Part shown: in pieces, positions 8,857-18,152 of the stretch | Position numbering within the stretch: the first letter of the stretch is position 1 | Layout of the letters: every line of letters begins with the position of its first letter | Origin: 13-2-20CM-66-19 sp036273735 | GTDB taxonomy: Bacteria > Pseudomonadota > Gammaproteobacteria > Steroidobacterales > Steroidobacteraceae | Direction: 5' to 3' | Length of the DNA: 64,000 nt | Assembly (NCBI GenBank): GCA_036273735.1 | Contig: DASUHA010000115.1 | Coordinates: 1-64,000 of the forward strand | The notes under the pieces: model-generated | Databases searched by the model: none | What the model was told of the DNA's origin: nothing | The model's input: the letters and a program-made list of their open reading frames with translations, nothing else | Made by a program: the position numbers and the translations under genes

Positions 8857-10020
8857 TCATGCGGGCGGCGGGATTTTCCGCCAGACACCGCCCGCGGCGT
8901 GACTCGCAAGCATGGCTTCGACCAGGAGGTCGCTGCGATATCCGTCGGCGAACGTTGCGAGGGCGGCTGGCCGCGCCCGAGGTCCCGCCCCGTCTCGTAT
9001 CCATTGGTACGCATCGGCAATCACGTTGCGAAAGGCGTCTGCCCAGGCTTCCTGGTGTCCCGCCGGCAGATGCGCGTAGCGTGCTGCGTCTGGAGAGAGG
9101 ATGGAAGGATCCTTGCCGACCACGCTGCTCGGCTGGCCGAATCGCCCGATCCAGAGCTCGTTCTGTCGCTCCTGCAGCCAGCGTACCGAGGCCTGGCGCC
9201 CACAGACTTCGAGCTGCAGATCGTTCTTGTGGCCGGGAAGCACCTGGCCGATGGCGACGCAGCCCTTCGCGCCGCCCCGAAACCGCAGCAATACGGTTGC
9301 GAGGTCCTCGCTCCTGATCCTGACTCGGCGGCGCCCGCGGGTGGTGGTGCGTGAGAACGTACCGCCCGCGGCGCGGGAGACCTCCCGCCGCGCGACCACC
9401 GTGCCGAGGTCGGCCAGCACGGCCTCGATCCTGAGCCCGGTCACGTGCTCCGCGAGATCACACCAGTGCGAGCCGATGTCGCGCAGCGCGGAGCTGGCGC
9501 CACCGCGGGCCGGGTCGAGCCGCCAGGAATACACCCGCTCGTCCGCGAGCCAGTCCTGTAGGTACTGTCCATGCACATAGCAGAGCGGGCCGAGCTCGCC
9601 GCGGCTCACCATCGATCGGGCCTCCTGCACGAGCGGATTGCCGCGATAGTTGAATGTTACCACGTGGGCGACGCCGGCGCGGCGTGCCGCCTGCCACAGC
9701 GTCCGGCTGTGCTCGGCGCTGTCCGAGAGCGGCTTGTCGGAGATGACGTGTTTGCGGGCAGCGAGCGCGGCGAGCGAGACCTGGAGGTGCAGATGATTCG
9801 GCGTCGTGTTGTGAACGACATCGATGTCCGGATCGGCGATGAGCTCGCGATAGTCGCCGTAGGCGCGCTCCACGCACCACTGCGCCGCCCGCCGGCGCGC
9901 TGATTCGCTGCTCGAGCCGGCGAGGGCCAGCACCTCCACATCCCCCAGGCGGCGTACTGCCTCGATGTGCTGGGCGGCGATGAACCCCGGACCGATGAGC
10001 CCCATCTTGAGCCGTTTCAC
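8857..10020 (-). CDS. Gfo/Idh/MocA family oxidoreductase
   Basis: A 387-residue NAD(P)-dependent oxidoreductase. The N-terminal Rossmann motif is GLIGPGFIAAQH, and the usual EKP motif appears as SDKPLSD. A C-terminal Gfo/Idh/MocA beta-sheet domain follows. The start is a GTG at 10020, supported by GAGGGG about 8 bases upstream; an open extension to 10143 overlaps the promoter of the divergent receptor and is rejected. It could interconvert keto-glycosides and glycosides, complementing the GMC enzyme. Substrate unknown. It is divergent from the TonB receptor and lies upstream of the permease operon with its own gap. Confidence 0.85.
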   Translation of the reverse strand: MKRLKMGLIGPGFIAAQHIEAVRRLGDVEVLALAGSSSESARRRAAQWCVERAYGDYRELIADPDIDVVHNTTPNHLHLQVSLAALAARKHVISDKPLSDSAEHSRTLWQAARRAGVAHVVTFNYRGNPLVQEARSMVSRGELGPLCYVHGQYLQDWLADERVYSWRLDPARGGASSALRDIGSHWCDLAEHVTGLRIEAVLADLGTVVARREVSRAAGGTFSRTTTRGRRRVRIRSEDLATVLLRFRGGAKGCVAIGQVLPGHKNDLQLEVCGRQASVRWLQERQNELWIGRFGQPSSVVGKDPSILSPDAARYAHLPAGHQEAWADAFRNVIADAYQWIRDGAGPRARPAALATFADGYRSDLLVEAMLASHAAGGVWRKIPPPA

Positions 10021-10137
10021 TGCAAACCCCTCACGGTGCGCGTCACTGAATTGTAGTCGATCGGAAACAATCGCGGGCCAGAATGCCCGCCGGCGACATG
10101 TCCAGGGGACAACCGCGGTCCCAAGCCAAAATGCCTG

Positions 10138-10178
10138 TTCCAATCATCTTGACAGCGAAATTTTCATTACAGTATGCT
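10138..10178 (+). promoter_or_regulatory. putative promoter/operator of the TonB receptor gene
   Basis: TTCCAAT (10138-10144), then 4 bases, then TTGACAGCGAAATT (10149-10162), matching the module at 8799-8823 in both blocks and in spacing. The -35 is TTGACA at 10149-10154. TATGCT at 10173-10178 (18-base spacer) is the best -10. The receptor start codon is 33 bases further on, preceded by GGGGGAG. Confidence 0.6.
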
Positions 10179-10210
10179 TTCGTGCATATCACTTGGGGGA
10201 GTGCGTGCCG

Positions 10211-12892
10211 ATGAGAACCAACCGAGTGTCCGGCAGGAGCGCCCGCAACGGGCGGCCGACCAGCCTGCTCAACGGCAACGCGCTTGCCGCTGCCCGCTTC
10301 AGGGGCGCACGGGCGGGCAGCGTGGCTGCCGTCGTCGCCGGCATTCTCGGCGGCGCCGGGCTCACGGCCACCCCGGCGCACGCGCAGACCGCGCCTGCCC
10401 AAACGACGCTGGCCGCCCCGCCGACCGGCGGCTCGGCGCAGACCTCGCAGAATCTGCAGGAAGTGGTGGTCACTGCCACGGCGACGCAGGTGAAGAAGCT
10501 CGATGCCAGCTACAACGTCGTCGCTGCCGACAACGAGTTGATCAAGGAGTCGAATCCGCTGAGCTCGGCCGACATCCTCAAGATCGCCCCCGGTGTCTGG
10601 CCGGAGTCCTCCGGCGGGCAGACCGGCGCCAATATCGAGGTGGCCGGCTATCCGAGCGGCGGCGACTCGCCGTTCTTCACCAACATGATCATGGGCATGC
10701 CGCTTTACGGCTCGCCGAACCTCGCCTACATGGACTCGAGCTCTCTTTTCCGGCTGGATGACAGCATCGAGCGCGTCGAGGTGGTGCAGGGCGGCCCGTC
10801 CGTTGTCTTCGGGCCCGGCCAGTTCGGTGGCACCGCCAATTACATCCTCAAGACCGGCAAAAATTCTCCGGGCGGCCAGGTGGGCGCCACGTACGGCACC
10901 GAGGGCCTGTGGCGCGGCGACGCGTACGATGGGTTCCAGATCGCCGATGGCTGGTATGGGAGCATCGGCGGCTATTACAACAAGTCGCACGGCGTTCGCG
11001 ACTCGCAGTTTCCGGCGATCGAGGGCGGGCAGTTCACCGCGACCCTCGAGCACGACATCGAGGGCGGCACGGTGACCGCATGGGCGCGCGTTCTCGATGA
11101 GAAGGACCAGTACATCACGCCCCTACCGATCATCCAGAACGCCAACGGGTCGTACTCGGGCTATCCGGGATTCAATCCGCTCACCTCCACCTTCAACGGC
11201 TACGGCAACCAGAATCTGAGTCTCGCCGACCCCTTCAGCGGCGGATTCATGAATGCGAATCTCGCCGATGGGCGCGGCAGCCGGCTAACCTATTTCGGTA
11301 TCAATTACGACCAGCACCTCGGCGGCTGGACGCTGCACAACGGCTTCCTCGTCAATGGCGGCGGCCTCGATACCAACGGCTGGTTCTCGGGATCGAATCC
11401 GCGGCCCCTGAGCATGTATCTCTACGGCTGCAACGTCCTGGAGCCGGCCGGCTGGTGCAAGGGCAGCAGCCCGATCGACACGAACAACCTCGGGACCGGT
11501 GGCAAGGGATTTGACCCCGCTGCCTTCGACATCAGGGCGGTCTACGCCGGCAGTGGGGCGGCGGTGCCGCTCTCCACCAATGTCATCCAGCAGAGCTATC
11601 ATCTCATTCAGAAGTCGCTGCAGAACATCGCGGACGAGTTTCGCGTGAGCCGCCGGATGTTCGCCGGAAATACGCTCACCGCCGGACTGTACCTGGCGTT
11701 CTATACCGATAACGACAAGTGGTCGGCCAACAGCGGAATAATGACCGCGACGCCCAACGCGCAGATGATCGCGCTGAGCTACGTAGACACGGGCGGCAAC
11801 ATCAATAATCTCACCAGCCCGCAGGGCATAGTGAACATGAACGGCACCTACACCACCCCGGGCCGGCATGGCGACGGCCGCAACGTCGCGCCCTACTTCT
11901 CGGATAGCTGGCAGCTCGGCCCGTGGCTGCTCGACTTCGGCGCGCGCCTGGAGCACATCGACCTGCACCAGCGTACCTGCCAGACGAGCACCGAGCAGCT
12001 CGGCACTCAATACGACCTATACGACATCAAGGTACCGATCTGCAACGGGGCGTTCGACTACGAGCACTATGCGCGCACGATGCCCGAATATACCGCGGGC
12101 CTGAACTACACGTTCTCTAGCAACATGAGCGCCTACGTTCGGGTCAACAACGGCGTGCATTTCCTCAACTTCGACGACATCTCGAACACCGCGCACAACA
12201 CCCCGCCGACGTTCCATCCGATCGAGACGGCGCACAACTACGAGATCGGCTACAAGTTCCAGGCCCACTACCTGTACCTCGACCTCAACGCCTGGCATCG
12301 TACCTTCGACGGCATTTTCTACCAGGAGAGCGACCTCTCCGGGGTGCCCATTCCGGGCGGCTACGGCACATATGGCTCGACGGCCAACGGTGTCGATGTC
12401 GATGGCTATATCGGCCCGTTCGCCGGCCTGACGCTGCGGTTCGTCGGCGATTACATGGACGGGCACTACACGAACAACCACTCCTGCCTATCCTTCATCG
12501 ACATCTTCGGCAATAAGCAGTGCGTTTTCATCAACGGCTCGCCCTTGCAGCGGCAGCCGAAATTCCAGGTACGCATCACGCCGAGCTATTCCGCGACGGT
12601 TCCTTGGGGCGATGTGACCACTTGGCTCACCTTCGAGCATGTCGGCCAGCGGTTCAATGATACTTACGGCCAGCAGCCTCTCGGCGCTTACAACATGCTC
12701 AATGCCGGCATTCTCACCGACGTCGGCAACAACTGGCAGTTCCGCGTGCAGGGCACGAATCTGACGAATGCGATCGCGCTCACCGAGGGCAATGCCCGCC
12801 AGTTCGGCCGGGCGCTCGGTGTAGGCAATGTCCTCCTGGCGCGTCCCTACGAGGGCAGGGAAGTCAACCTCACGGCAAGCTACCGGTTCTAG
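10211..12892 (+). CDS. TonB-dependent outer-membrane receptor
   Basis: An 893-residue receptor. A long N-terminal signal region ends near ATPAHAQ. It is followed by a Pro/Ala-rich linker, a TonB-box-like EVVVTATAT, a plug domain (ADILKIAPGVWPES, IERVEVVQGGPSVVFGPGQFGG) and a large beta-barrel ending in the aromatic NLTASYRF typical of outer-membrane proteins. It imports a large or scarce substrate using TonB energy. It is divergent from the Gfo/Idh oxidoreductase and shares its promoter module with the permease-GMC-DUF1080 operon, so a glycoside substrate is likely. That substrate class is inferred from context only. Confidence 0.9.
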   Translation: MRTNRVSGRSARNGRPTSLLNGNALAAARFRGARAGSVAAVVAGILGGAGLTATPAHAQTAPAQTTLAAPPTGGSAQTSQNLQEVVVTATATQVKKLDASYNVVAADNELIKESNPLSSADILKIAPGVWPESSGGQTGANIEVAGYPSGGDSPFFTNMIMGMPLYGSPNLAYMDSSSLFRLDDSIERVEVVQGGPSVVFGPGQFGGTANYILKTGKNSPGGQVGATYGTEGLWRGDAYDGFQIADGWYGSIGGYYNKSHGVRDSQFPAIEGGQFTATLEHDIEGGTVTAWARVLDEKDQYITPLPIIQNANGSYSGYPGFNPLTSTFNGYGNQNLSLADPFSGGFMNANLADGRGSRLTYFGINYDQHLGGWTLHNGFLVNGGGLDTNGWFSGSNPRPLSMYLYGCNVLEPAGWCKGSSPIDTNNLGTGGKGFDPAAFDIRAVYAGSGAAVPLSTNVIQQSYHLIQKSLQNIADEFRVSRRMFAGNTLTAGLYLAFYTDNDKWSANSGIMTATPNAQMIALSYVDTGGNINNLTSPQGIVNMNGTYTTPGRHGDGRNVAPYFSDSWQLGPWLLDFGARLEHIDLHQRTCQTSTEQLGTQYDLYDIKVPICNGAFDYEHYARTMPEYTAGLNYTFSSNMSAYVRVNNGVHFLNFDDISNTAHNTPPTFHPIETAHNYEIGYKFQAHYLYLDLNAWHRTFDGIFYQESDLSGVPIPGGYGTYGSTANGVDVDGYIGPFAGLTLRFVGDYMDGHYTNNHSCLSFIDIFGNKQCVFINGSPLQRQPKFQVRITPSYSATVPWGDVTTWLTFEHVGQRFNDTYGQQPLGAYNMLNAGILTDVGNNWQFRVQGTNLTNAIALTEGNARQFGRALGVGNVLLARPYEGREVNLTASYRF

Positions 12893-12903
12893 GCCTCTCG
12901 CGA

Positions 12904-12938
12904 GAGCCTCCCCGCGGTTCCCCCTGACGGGGAGGCTC
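12904..12938. terminator. hairpin between convergent TonB receptor and sugar porter genes
   Basis: A perfect 10-base inverted repeat (GAGCCTCCCC at 12904-12913 and GGGGAGGCTC at 12929-12938) with a 15-base loop. It lies 11 bases past the receptor stop and before the end of the convergent porter gene. There is no T tract on either side, so it is at best a non-canonical bidirectional terminator. Confidence 0.5.
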
Positions 12939-12991
12939 GCGATGGCGCCGCGGCGATGCCTCAGATCGTCGCGGCGCCCGTTTCCCGGGCC

Positions 12992-14425
12992 TCAGCGCGC
13001 TTGAGAATAGCGCCCGCGCAGCAGCTCCTCGATCGCCTCGAGCGAGCGGCCTCCGGTCTCGGGCACGTGGCGGAAGGAGAAGGCGACCGCGAGGATCCCC
13101 ACCACCACGAATCCGAAGAACGTGGAGGAAACCCCGAAGCGCGCCACGAGCTGCGGGAAGGAGAAGGCCACCACGAAGTTGGCGCCCCAGAGGACCAGGG
13201 TCGCCGCGCCCATTCCGAGCCCGCGCACCTTGAGCGGGAAGATTTCCGACAGCAGCAGCCAGGTCACCGGCGAGACGAAGCCCTGTTGAAAGCAGAGGAA
13301 GAGCGACATGGCGCCGAGCACCAGATACGCGAGCGACGGCGATGGCCGGAAAAGGAGCGAGACGATGCCGAGCAGCAGAAGCGAGGAGGTCGTGCCGATG
13401 AGGCCCGTCACCAGCATCGGCCGCCTGCCGATGCGGCCGACGAGCGCGATGCCGATGAATGTTGCGAGGACGGATACCACTCCATTCAGTACGTTCGCCA
13501 CGAGCGCGCCCTGGATGCCGAGTCCGGACCGCGACAGGATCTGGGTGCCGTAGTACATGATGGAGTTGACGCCGGTCACCTGCTGCACGATGCCGATGCC
13601 GATGCCGACGATCAGTACCGCCCGCACCCAGGGAATGCGCAGTGCCGACCAGCCGCGGATGTCCGAGGCAGCCTCCGCAGCGGCGAGCTCGGCGATGGCC
13701 CGGGCTTCGGCGGCCGCCGCTCCCGCGGGACGCAGGCGGGCGAGTACCGCCTCCGCCTCGGCCGGCTGGGCACGTGCGATCAGCCACCGCGGGCTCTCTG
13801 GCAGGAAGGCCGAGCCGATGCCGAGCGCGATGCCCGGCACCGCGGCCACACCCAACATCCAGCGCCACACAATATGCGATTCACCCCACGTGTGGGCGAT
13901 CAGGGCATTGACGGCAAAGGCGAGCAGTTGACCGGACACGATCATCAGCTCGTTCTGCGTGACCAGTCGCCCGCGAACCTCGGGCGGTGCGAGCTCCGCG
14001 AGGTAGGTCGGCACCACCACCGAGGCGCCGCCCACGGCGAGTCCGAGCAGAAAGCGGAATGCCGCGAGAGCCGAGCGGTCGGGCGCCAGCGCGCAGGCGA
14101 TGGCGCCCGCGACGAAGGTGCCGGCGAGCAGCCACATGGTGCGCCGGCGGCCGATCCGGTCGGCGAGCCGCCCGGCGATGAGCGATCCTAGCGCCGCACC
14201 CAACAGCAGCGCCGCCGTGATCAGGCCTTCATCCGCCGGGGTCAGCTGCAGGTCGCGCCCCATGTAAAGGAGCGCACCGTTCACGACGCCGGTATCGTAG
14301 CCGAAGAGCAGGCCGCCGATGGTCGCGATCAGGCTGATGAGGATCAGCCGCCGCCGCAGCTTGCGGCCGATCGGTGTCGGGATCGTCGGCGAGCCGCCGG
14401 GCAACTCGAGGGCATCGCGGGACAT
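12992..14425 (-). CDS. MFS sugar porter family transporter (inositol/hexose:H+ symporter-like)
   Basis: A 477-residue, twelve-helix sugar porter. Family signatures are GGLLFGYDTGVVNGALLY in helix 1, GRLADRIGRRR after helix 2, PESPRWLI in the central loop and the repeat GRIGRRP. This branch includes the inositol carriers IolT/ITR1 as well as xylose and glucose carriers. A strong ribosome site (GGGAGG, 8 bases from ATG) and a consensus promoter precede it. Location beside an RpiR regulator and the iol genes makes myo-inositol, or a sugar released with it, the best guess for substrate. Confidence 0.88.
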   Translation of the reverse strand: MSRDALELPGGSPTIPTPIGRKLRRRLILISLIATIGGLLFGYDTGVVNGALLYMGRDLQLTPADEGLITAALLLGAALGSLIAGRLADRIGRRRTMWLLAGTFVAGAIACALAPDRSALAAFRFLLGLAVGGASVVVPTYLAELAPPEVRGRLVTQNELMIVSGQLLAFAVNALIAHTWGESHIVWRWMLGVAAVPGIALGIGSAFLPESPRWLIARAQPAEAEAVLARLRPAGAAAAEARAIAELAAAEAASDIRGWSALRIPWVRAVLIVGIGIGIVQQVTGVNSIMYYGTQILSRSGLGIQGALVANVLNGVVSVLATFIGIALVGRIGRRPMLVTGLIGTTSSLLLLGIVSLLFRPSPSLAYLVLGAMSLFLCFQQGFVSPVTWLLLSEIFPLKVRGLGMGAATLVLWGANFVVAFSFPQLVARFGVSSTFFGFVVVGILAVAFSFRHVPETGGRSLEAIEELLRGRYSQAR

Positions 14426-14447
14426 GGCTGTTACCTCCCGGCGACCG

Positions 14448-14475
14448 ATGGTATGATTATTTTAACTTCTGTCAA
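14448..14475 (-). promoter_or_regulatory. putative sigma-70 promoter of the sugar porter
   Basis: On the minus strand TTGACA (14475-14470) is separated by 16 bases from TACCAT (14453-14448). The surrounding 14451-14491 stretch is conspicuously AT-rich in this GC-rich region and lies between the divergent porter and RpiR genes, so it is also the natural place for an RpiR operator. The predicted leader is only about 16 bases long. Confidence 0.5.
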
Positions 14476-14541
14476 TGTAAAAAAAATGATGCATCCGCAG
14501 CAGCTCCCGCGCCCGACGGACGTCACCGGATTCGCCTTTCG

Positions 14542-15450
14542 ATGAGCCGCGCTCCACCGCCGGTCACCGCGCCAACAACCGCCGCGGAGCTGCGCGAAGC
14601 CATCCGTGCGCGTTATGACTCGCTGAGCGGACGCCTGCGGCAGTTTGCCCACTATGTTCTCGATGCACCGAACGATGTCGCGCTGGAGACGCTGGCCGTC
14701 ATTGCCGAGCGCAGCGGTGTGCAGCCGTCGGCGATCGTTCGCTTTGCCAAGCAATTCGGCTTCGACGGTGCAACCCCCATGCAGCGGGTGTTTCGCGCCG
14801 ACCTGGTCGCCGCCAACCCGGTCGCCGCCTACGGCGAGCGCGTGCGGCGGACTCTCGATCGGCTCGAGAACCGCTCCGATGATCCTGCGAGCCTGCTGCG
14901 CGAGTTTGCCGAGGGCACCGACCTCGCACTGCGCCAACTCACCCACACCGTGGACGCTGCGGAGATCGCGGCGGCATTCCGGCTGCTGGAGCAGGCGAAC
15001 ACCGTGTACGTCGTCGGCGTGCGCCGCGCCTTTCCGGTAGCGGCCTATCTTGCGTACTCCCTGCAGCAGAGCGCCAAGCGCACCGTGTTCATCGACGGTG
15101 TCGCCGGCCTCTGGCGCCAGCAGGCTGCCGCCATCTCCTCGGGGGATCTTTTGATCGCTGTCAGTTACCGTCCATACGCGGAGGAGACCATACAGGTGCT
15201 CAGCGCCGCGCACGCGCAGAAGGCTGCCGTCCTCGCCATCACCGACAGCGCGGTGAGCCCGATCGCCAAGGAAGCCGACACGGTCCTCAGGGTGCAGGAG
15301 GCGGAGATCCGCGGCTTCCGCTCGCTGTCGGCCTCCATGTGTCTCGCGCAGACGCTCGTAATCGGTTACGCCTTTCGCAGCACGCGGCGGCCCCGCGGCG
15401 AAGGTCGTGGCGGCAGTGGCCGCCGCGGTCAGACGCGCGAGCGGGCATGA
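14542..15450 (+). CDS. RpiR-family transcriptional regulator (HTH-SIS), probable inositol regulator
   Basis: About 302 residues. An N-terminal HTH_6 domain (SGRLRQFAHYVLDAPNDV, ERSGVQPSAIVRFAKQFGF) is followed by a SIS sugar-phosphate-binding domain (VYVVGVRRAFPVAAYLAYSL, DLLIAVSYRPYAEETI). Proteobacterial inositol clusters are commonly controlled by RpiR-type IolR proteins that sense a pathway intermediate. The start ATG was chosen because earlier ATGs at 14486 and 14489 are out of frame. The stop overlaps the iolG start (ATGA), so regulator and dehydrogenase are coupled. The C-terminal tail is Arg/Gly-rich and probably disordered. Confidence 0.88.
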   Translation: MSRAPPPVTAPTTAAELREAIRARYDSLSGRLRQFAHYVLDAPNDVALETLAVIAERSGVQPSAIVRFAKQFGFDGATPMQRVFRADLVAANPVAAYGERVRRTLDRLENRSDDPASLLREFAEGTDLALRQLTHTVDAAEIAAAFRLLEQANTVYVVGVRRAFPVAAYLAYSLQQSAKRTVFIDGVAGLWRQQAAAISSGDLLIAVSYRPYAEETIQVLSAAHAQKAAVLAITDSAVSPIAKEADTVLRVQEAEIRGFRSLSASMCLAQTLVIGYAFRSTRRPRGEGRGGSGRRGQTRERA

Positions 15451-16463
15451 TCATGGCATCCAGGCAGGAGAGCCGCCCCGCTGTCGCTCTGATCGGCGGC
15501 GGCCGCATCGGCAGGATCCACGCAGGCAACGCTGCGTCGCATCCGGCGCTGTCGCTGAAGTACGTGATCGATCCCAACGCAGATGCCGCTGCGGCGCTCG
15601 CGTTGCGCCACGGCGCCGCTGTCACGACTCTGGAGAATGCGCTGGCCGATAGCACCGTCGCCGGCGTCGTCATCGCCAGCCCGACGGATCAGCATCTTTC
15701 CCACTGCCTGCAGGCGGCTGCCGCGGGCAAGGCCATCTTCTGCGAGAAGCCGGTCGACCTCAGCGTGGAGCGCGCGCGGTCGGCTGCCGGAGCGCTCGCC
15801 AAGGCGCGCCTCTTTCTCGGATTCAACCGGCGGTTCGATCCCAGCTTCCGTGCCCTGCGCCAGAAGCTGCAGGCGGGCGCGATCGGCAATCTCGAGACGC
15901 TGCACATCACCAGCCACGATCCGGCGCCACCGCCGGTCAGCTACATCAAGGTGAGCGGCGGCCTCTTCAAGGACATGACCATTCACGACTTCGACGTCGC
16001 CCGCTGGTTGCTCGCGGAGCCGGTCGTCGAGGTCTATGCGATGGGCGCCTGCCTGGTGGATCCTGCCATCGGTGCCGCGGACGATATCGACACCGCAAAG
16101 GTGCTCTTGCGTACGGCCTCCGGGCGGATGGCGGTCATCAGCAATACCCGGCGCAGCGGCTATGGCTATGACCAGCGCATCGAGGCCTTCGGCTCGGGTG
16201 GGGCGGTCCGCGTCGACAATCTGACGGCCACCACGGTTGCGGTCTGGAGTGAGGACGGCGCCACGCGGGCGCCGTTCCAGAATTTCTTTCTCGAGCGTTA
16301 CGCCGAGGCCTACCGGTTGGAGATGGACCACTTTGCCGCGGTGCTGCTGGGAGAGGAGCCATCGGTCGGCTTCGCCGATGGAGTGCGGGCGCTCGAGCTC
16401 GCGGAGGCCGCGGGGCGCTCTCACGCCACCGGCCGCCCGGTGGCGCTCAGGGGCGGTGCTTGA
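15447..16463 (+). CDS. iolG: myo-inositol 2-dehydrogenase (Gfo/Idh/MocA family)
   Basis: A 338-residue NAD-dependent dehydrogenase that oxidises myo-inositol to scyllo-inosose, the first step of the pathway. Seen are the Rossmann motif ALIGGGRIGRIHAGN, FCEKPVDLS (the catalytic EKP motif), FNRRFDP and the catalytic Asp/His block GGLFKDMTIHDFDVARW. Length fits IolG. It begins within the RpiR stop codon. Its 3' end overlaps the 3' end of iolB by 17 bases on the other strand, an unusual tail-to-tail overlap. The assignment rests on the motifs plus the adjacent iolB, iolE, iolD and iolC genes. Confidence 0.88.
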   Translation: MIMASRQESRPAVALIGGGRIGRIHAGNAASHPALSLKYVIDPNADAAAALALRHGAAVTTLENALADSTVAGVVIASPTDQHLSHCLQAAAAGKAIFCEKPVDLSVERARSAAGALAKARLFLGFNRRFDPSFRALRQKLQAGAIGNLETLHITSHDPAPPPVSYIKVSGGLFKDMTIHDFDVARWLLAEPVVEVYAMGACLVDPAIGAADDIDTAKVLLRTASGRMAVISNTRRSGYGYDQRIEAFGSGGAVRVDNLTATTVAVWSEDGATRAPFQNFFLERYAEAYRLEMDHFAAVLLGEEPSVGFADGVRALELAEAAGRSHATGRPVALRGGA

Positions 16464-17250
16464 TCCAGGCGTGGGCTGGATCGTCGCGGACGATCCAGTG
16501 CCGCACCGGCCCGGCCATCACGTTGAGATAGTAGAGATCGTAGCCGTGCGGCGCGCCGACGGGATGGTAGCCGCGCGGCACCAGTACGACATCACCGTCC
16601 TCCACGCAGACCGTCTCATCGATGCTGCGGTCATCGGTGTAGACGCGCTGGAAGGCGAAGCCTTGCGGCGGGTTGAGACGGTGATAGTACGTCTCCTCGA
16701 GTTGAGTCTCCGCCGGAGGCGTATTGGTGTCGTGCTTGTGGGGCGGATAGCTCGACCAGTGTCCTCCGGGGGTGATCACCTCCACGACCAGCAGCCGCTC
16801 GGCCGGCTCGGTCTCCGGCAACACGTTGCGCACGATGCGCCGGTTGCTCCCCTCACCGCGAATTTCCTGCGGCATGCGCTCGCCGGGGATGGCACGCGCC
16901 TCGCCTGCAGCGGTGCCCGGGGCGCTGCATAACGCGACCTCGCAGTCGCTGCAGGCCTGAATGTGGATGGCGGAGCCGGGCGGCGCATACACCGCGCCGG
17001 GCGGCGCATCCTCGAATACCGTCTTGCGGCCGCCGAGGCCCGGGAAGGCCCGATTCCCAGTCCGCACGTCAGCGGTACCCGTCAGGATGAGGATACAGAC
17101 CTCTTTGCCGGCCGATGTCAGGCTCACTGCTTGATCTGCCGTGAGCTGCCGCACCTCGAGCCCGACGTACTTCCAACCCGCGCTCTCAGGAGTAATTGCG
17201 AGGACGCGGCCCTCCGCATCCGGCGCAGTGGAGCGCACGCGGAGGCTCAT
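16447..17250 (-). CDS. iolB: 5-deoxy-glucuronate isomerase
   Basis: A 267-residue bicupin enzyme that converts 5-deoxy-glucuronate to 2-deoxy-5-keto-gluconate. Typical blocks are SSYPPHKHDT with the metal-binding His residues, LEETYYHRLNPPQGFAFQRVY, and VLVPRGYHPVGAPHGYDLYYLNVMAG near the C-terminus. It is the last gene of the minus-strand iolC-D-E-B run. Its start codon overlaps the iolE stop (ATGA), so it is translationally coupled. Confidence 0.95.
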   Translation of the reverse strand: MSLRVRSTAPDAEGRVLAITPESAGWKYVGLEVRQLTADQAVSLTSAGKEVCILILTGTADVRTGNRAFPGLGGRKTVFEDAPPGAVYAPPGSAIHIQACSDCEVALCSAPGTAAGEARAIPGERMPQEIRGEGSNRRIVRNVLPETEPAERLLVVEVITPGGHWSSYPPHKHDTNTPPAETQLEETYYHRLNPPQGFAFQRVYTDDRSIDETVCVEDGDVVLVPRGYHPVGAPHGYDLYYLNVMAGPVRHWIVRDDPAHAWIKHRP

Positions 17251-18152
17251 CGGCCTGCTCCCGAGACCTGAGCCGCTTCGCCGATGACCCGTTGCATCGT
17301 CTGTAATCCGATCCGGCTGTAGGTGCGCGGATCGGCGAGCGCGGGATCCTGCTCTGCCTCCACCACGACCCAGCCATCGTAATCGATGTCGATGAGCGCT
17401 TGGGCGACACGACGAAAGTCGAGGTCGCCATCGCCCGGTGCGGTGAACATTCCCGCCAGCACTCCGTCGAGGAAGCTGCCATTCCGCCGGGTTATCTCCT
17501 CGAATATGCGCCGCCGCACGTCCTTCGTGTGTACGTGCGCCACACGATCAGGGTAGGTGCGGACCAGCCGCTCGGCGTCGATGCCGCCGAGCGCCGCGTG
17601 ACCCGTATCGATCACGAGACCCACGCGTTTGTCCGTATGCGCGATGAGCAGCTCGACGTCCTCCTCCCGCTCGACCACGGTGCCGAGATGGAAGTGATAG
17701 GCGAGACGCAGGCCGCGATCCTCCAGATAGCGCGCGAGCGTACTCAATCGGTTCGCGAAGGCGGGCCACTGGTGCTCCGGCAGACGGGGTGCGCTCGAGA
17801 GCCGCTGCCCGCGATTGCCATGAATGGCGTTGCTGCATTCCGCGATGATGAACACGCTGCTACCGAGGGCCTCCAGGAGATGAAGGTGCGGCTGCAACGC
17901 CTCGATCTCCTCCTCGACGGTGCGCACGAGGAGTCCCGCTGACCACCAGCCGCCGATGAGGGCGAGCTCATGCGTGTTGAGTTGTGTGCCGAGGCGCACC
18001 GGGTCGCGCGAGAACTTGCCGCCGAGCTCGATACCGTCGAATCCCAACGCATGCGCGTCGCTGAGCACGGTTTCGACCGGTGTGTCGCCACCCAGGTCCG
18101 GCAGGTCATCGTTGATCCACGCGATGGGGCTCACCCCGAAGCGAACGCTCAA
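17247..18152 (-). CDS. iolE: inosose dehydratase
   Basis: About 301 residues; a TIM-barrel AP-endonuclease-2-like enzyme that dehydrates scyllo-inosose to a diketone. Recognisable blocks are FGVSPIAWINDDLPDLGG at the N-terminus, AYHFHLGTVVE, VGLVIDTGHAALGG and AHVHTKDVR. The only suitable start is a TTG at 18152 overlapping the iolD stop (TTGA), with GGGAGG 4 bases before it. A much longer upstream frame to 18497 lies inside iolD and lacks family similarity. Coupled to iolB downstream. Confidence 0.92.
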   Translation of the reverse strand: MSVRFGVSPIAWINDDLPDLGGDTPVETVLSDAHALGFDGIELGGKFSRDPVRLGTQLNTHELALIGGWWSAGLLVRTVEEEIEALQPHLHLLEALGSSVFIIAECSNAIHGNRGQRLSSAPRLPEHQWPAFANRLSTLARYLEDRGLRLAYHFHLGTVVEREEDVELLIAHTDKRVGLVIDTGHAALGGIDAERLVRTYPDRVAHVHTKDVRRRIFEEITRRNGSFLDGVLAGMFTAPGDGDLDFRRVAQALIDIDYDGWVVVEAEQDPALADPRTYSRIGLQTMQRVIGEAAQVSGAGR

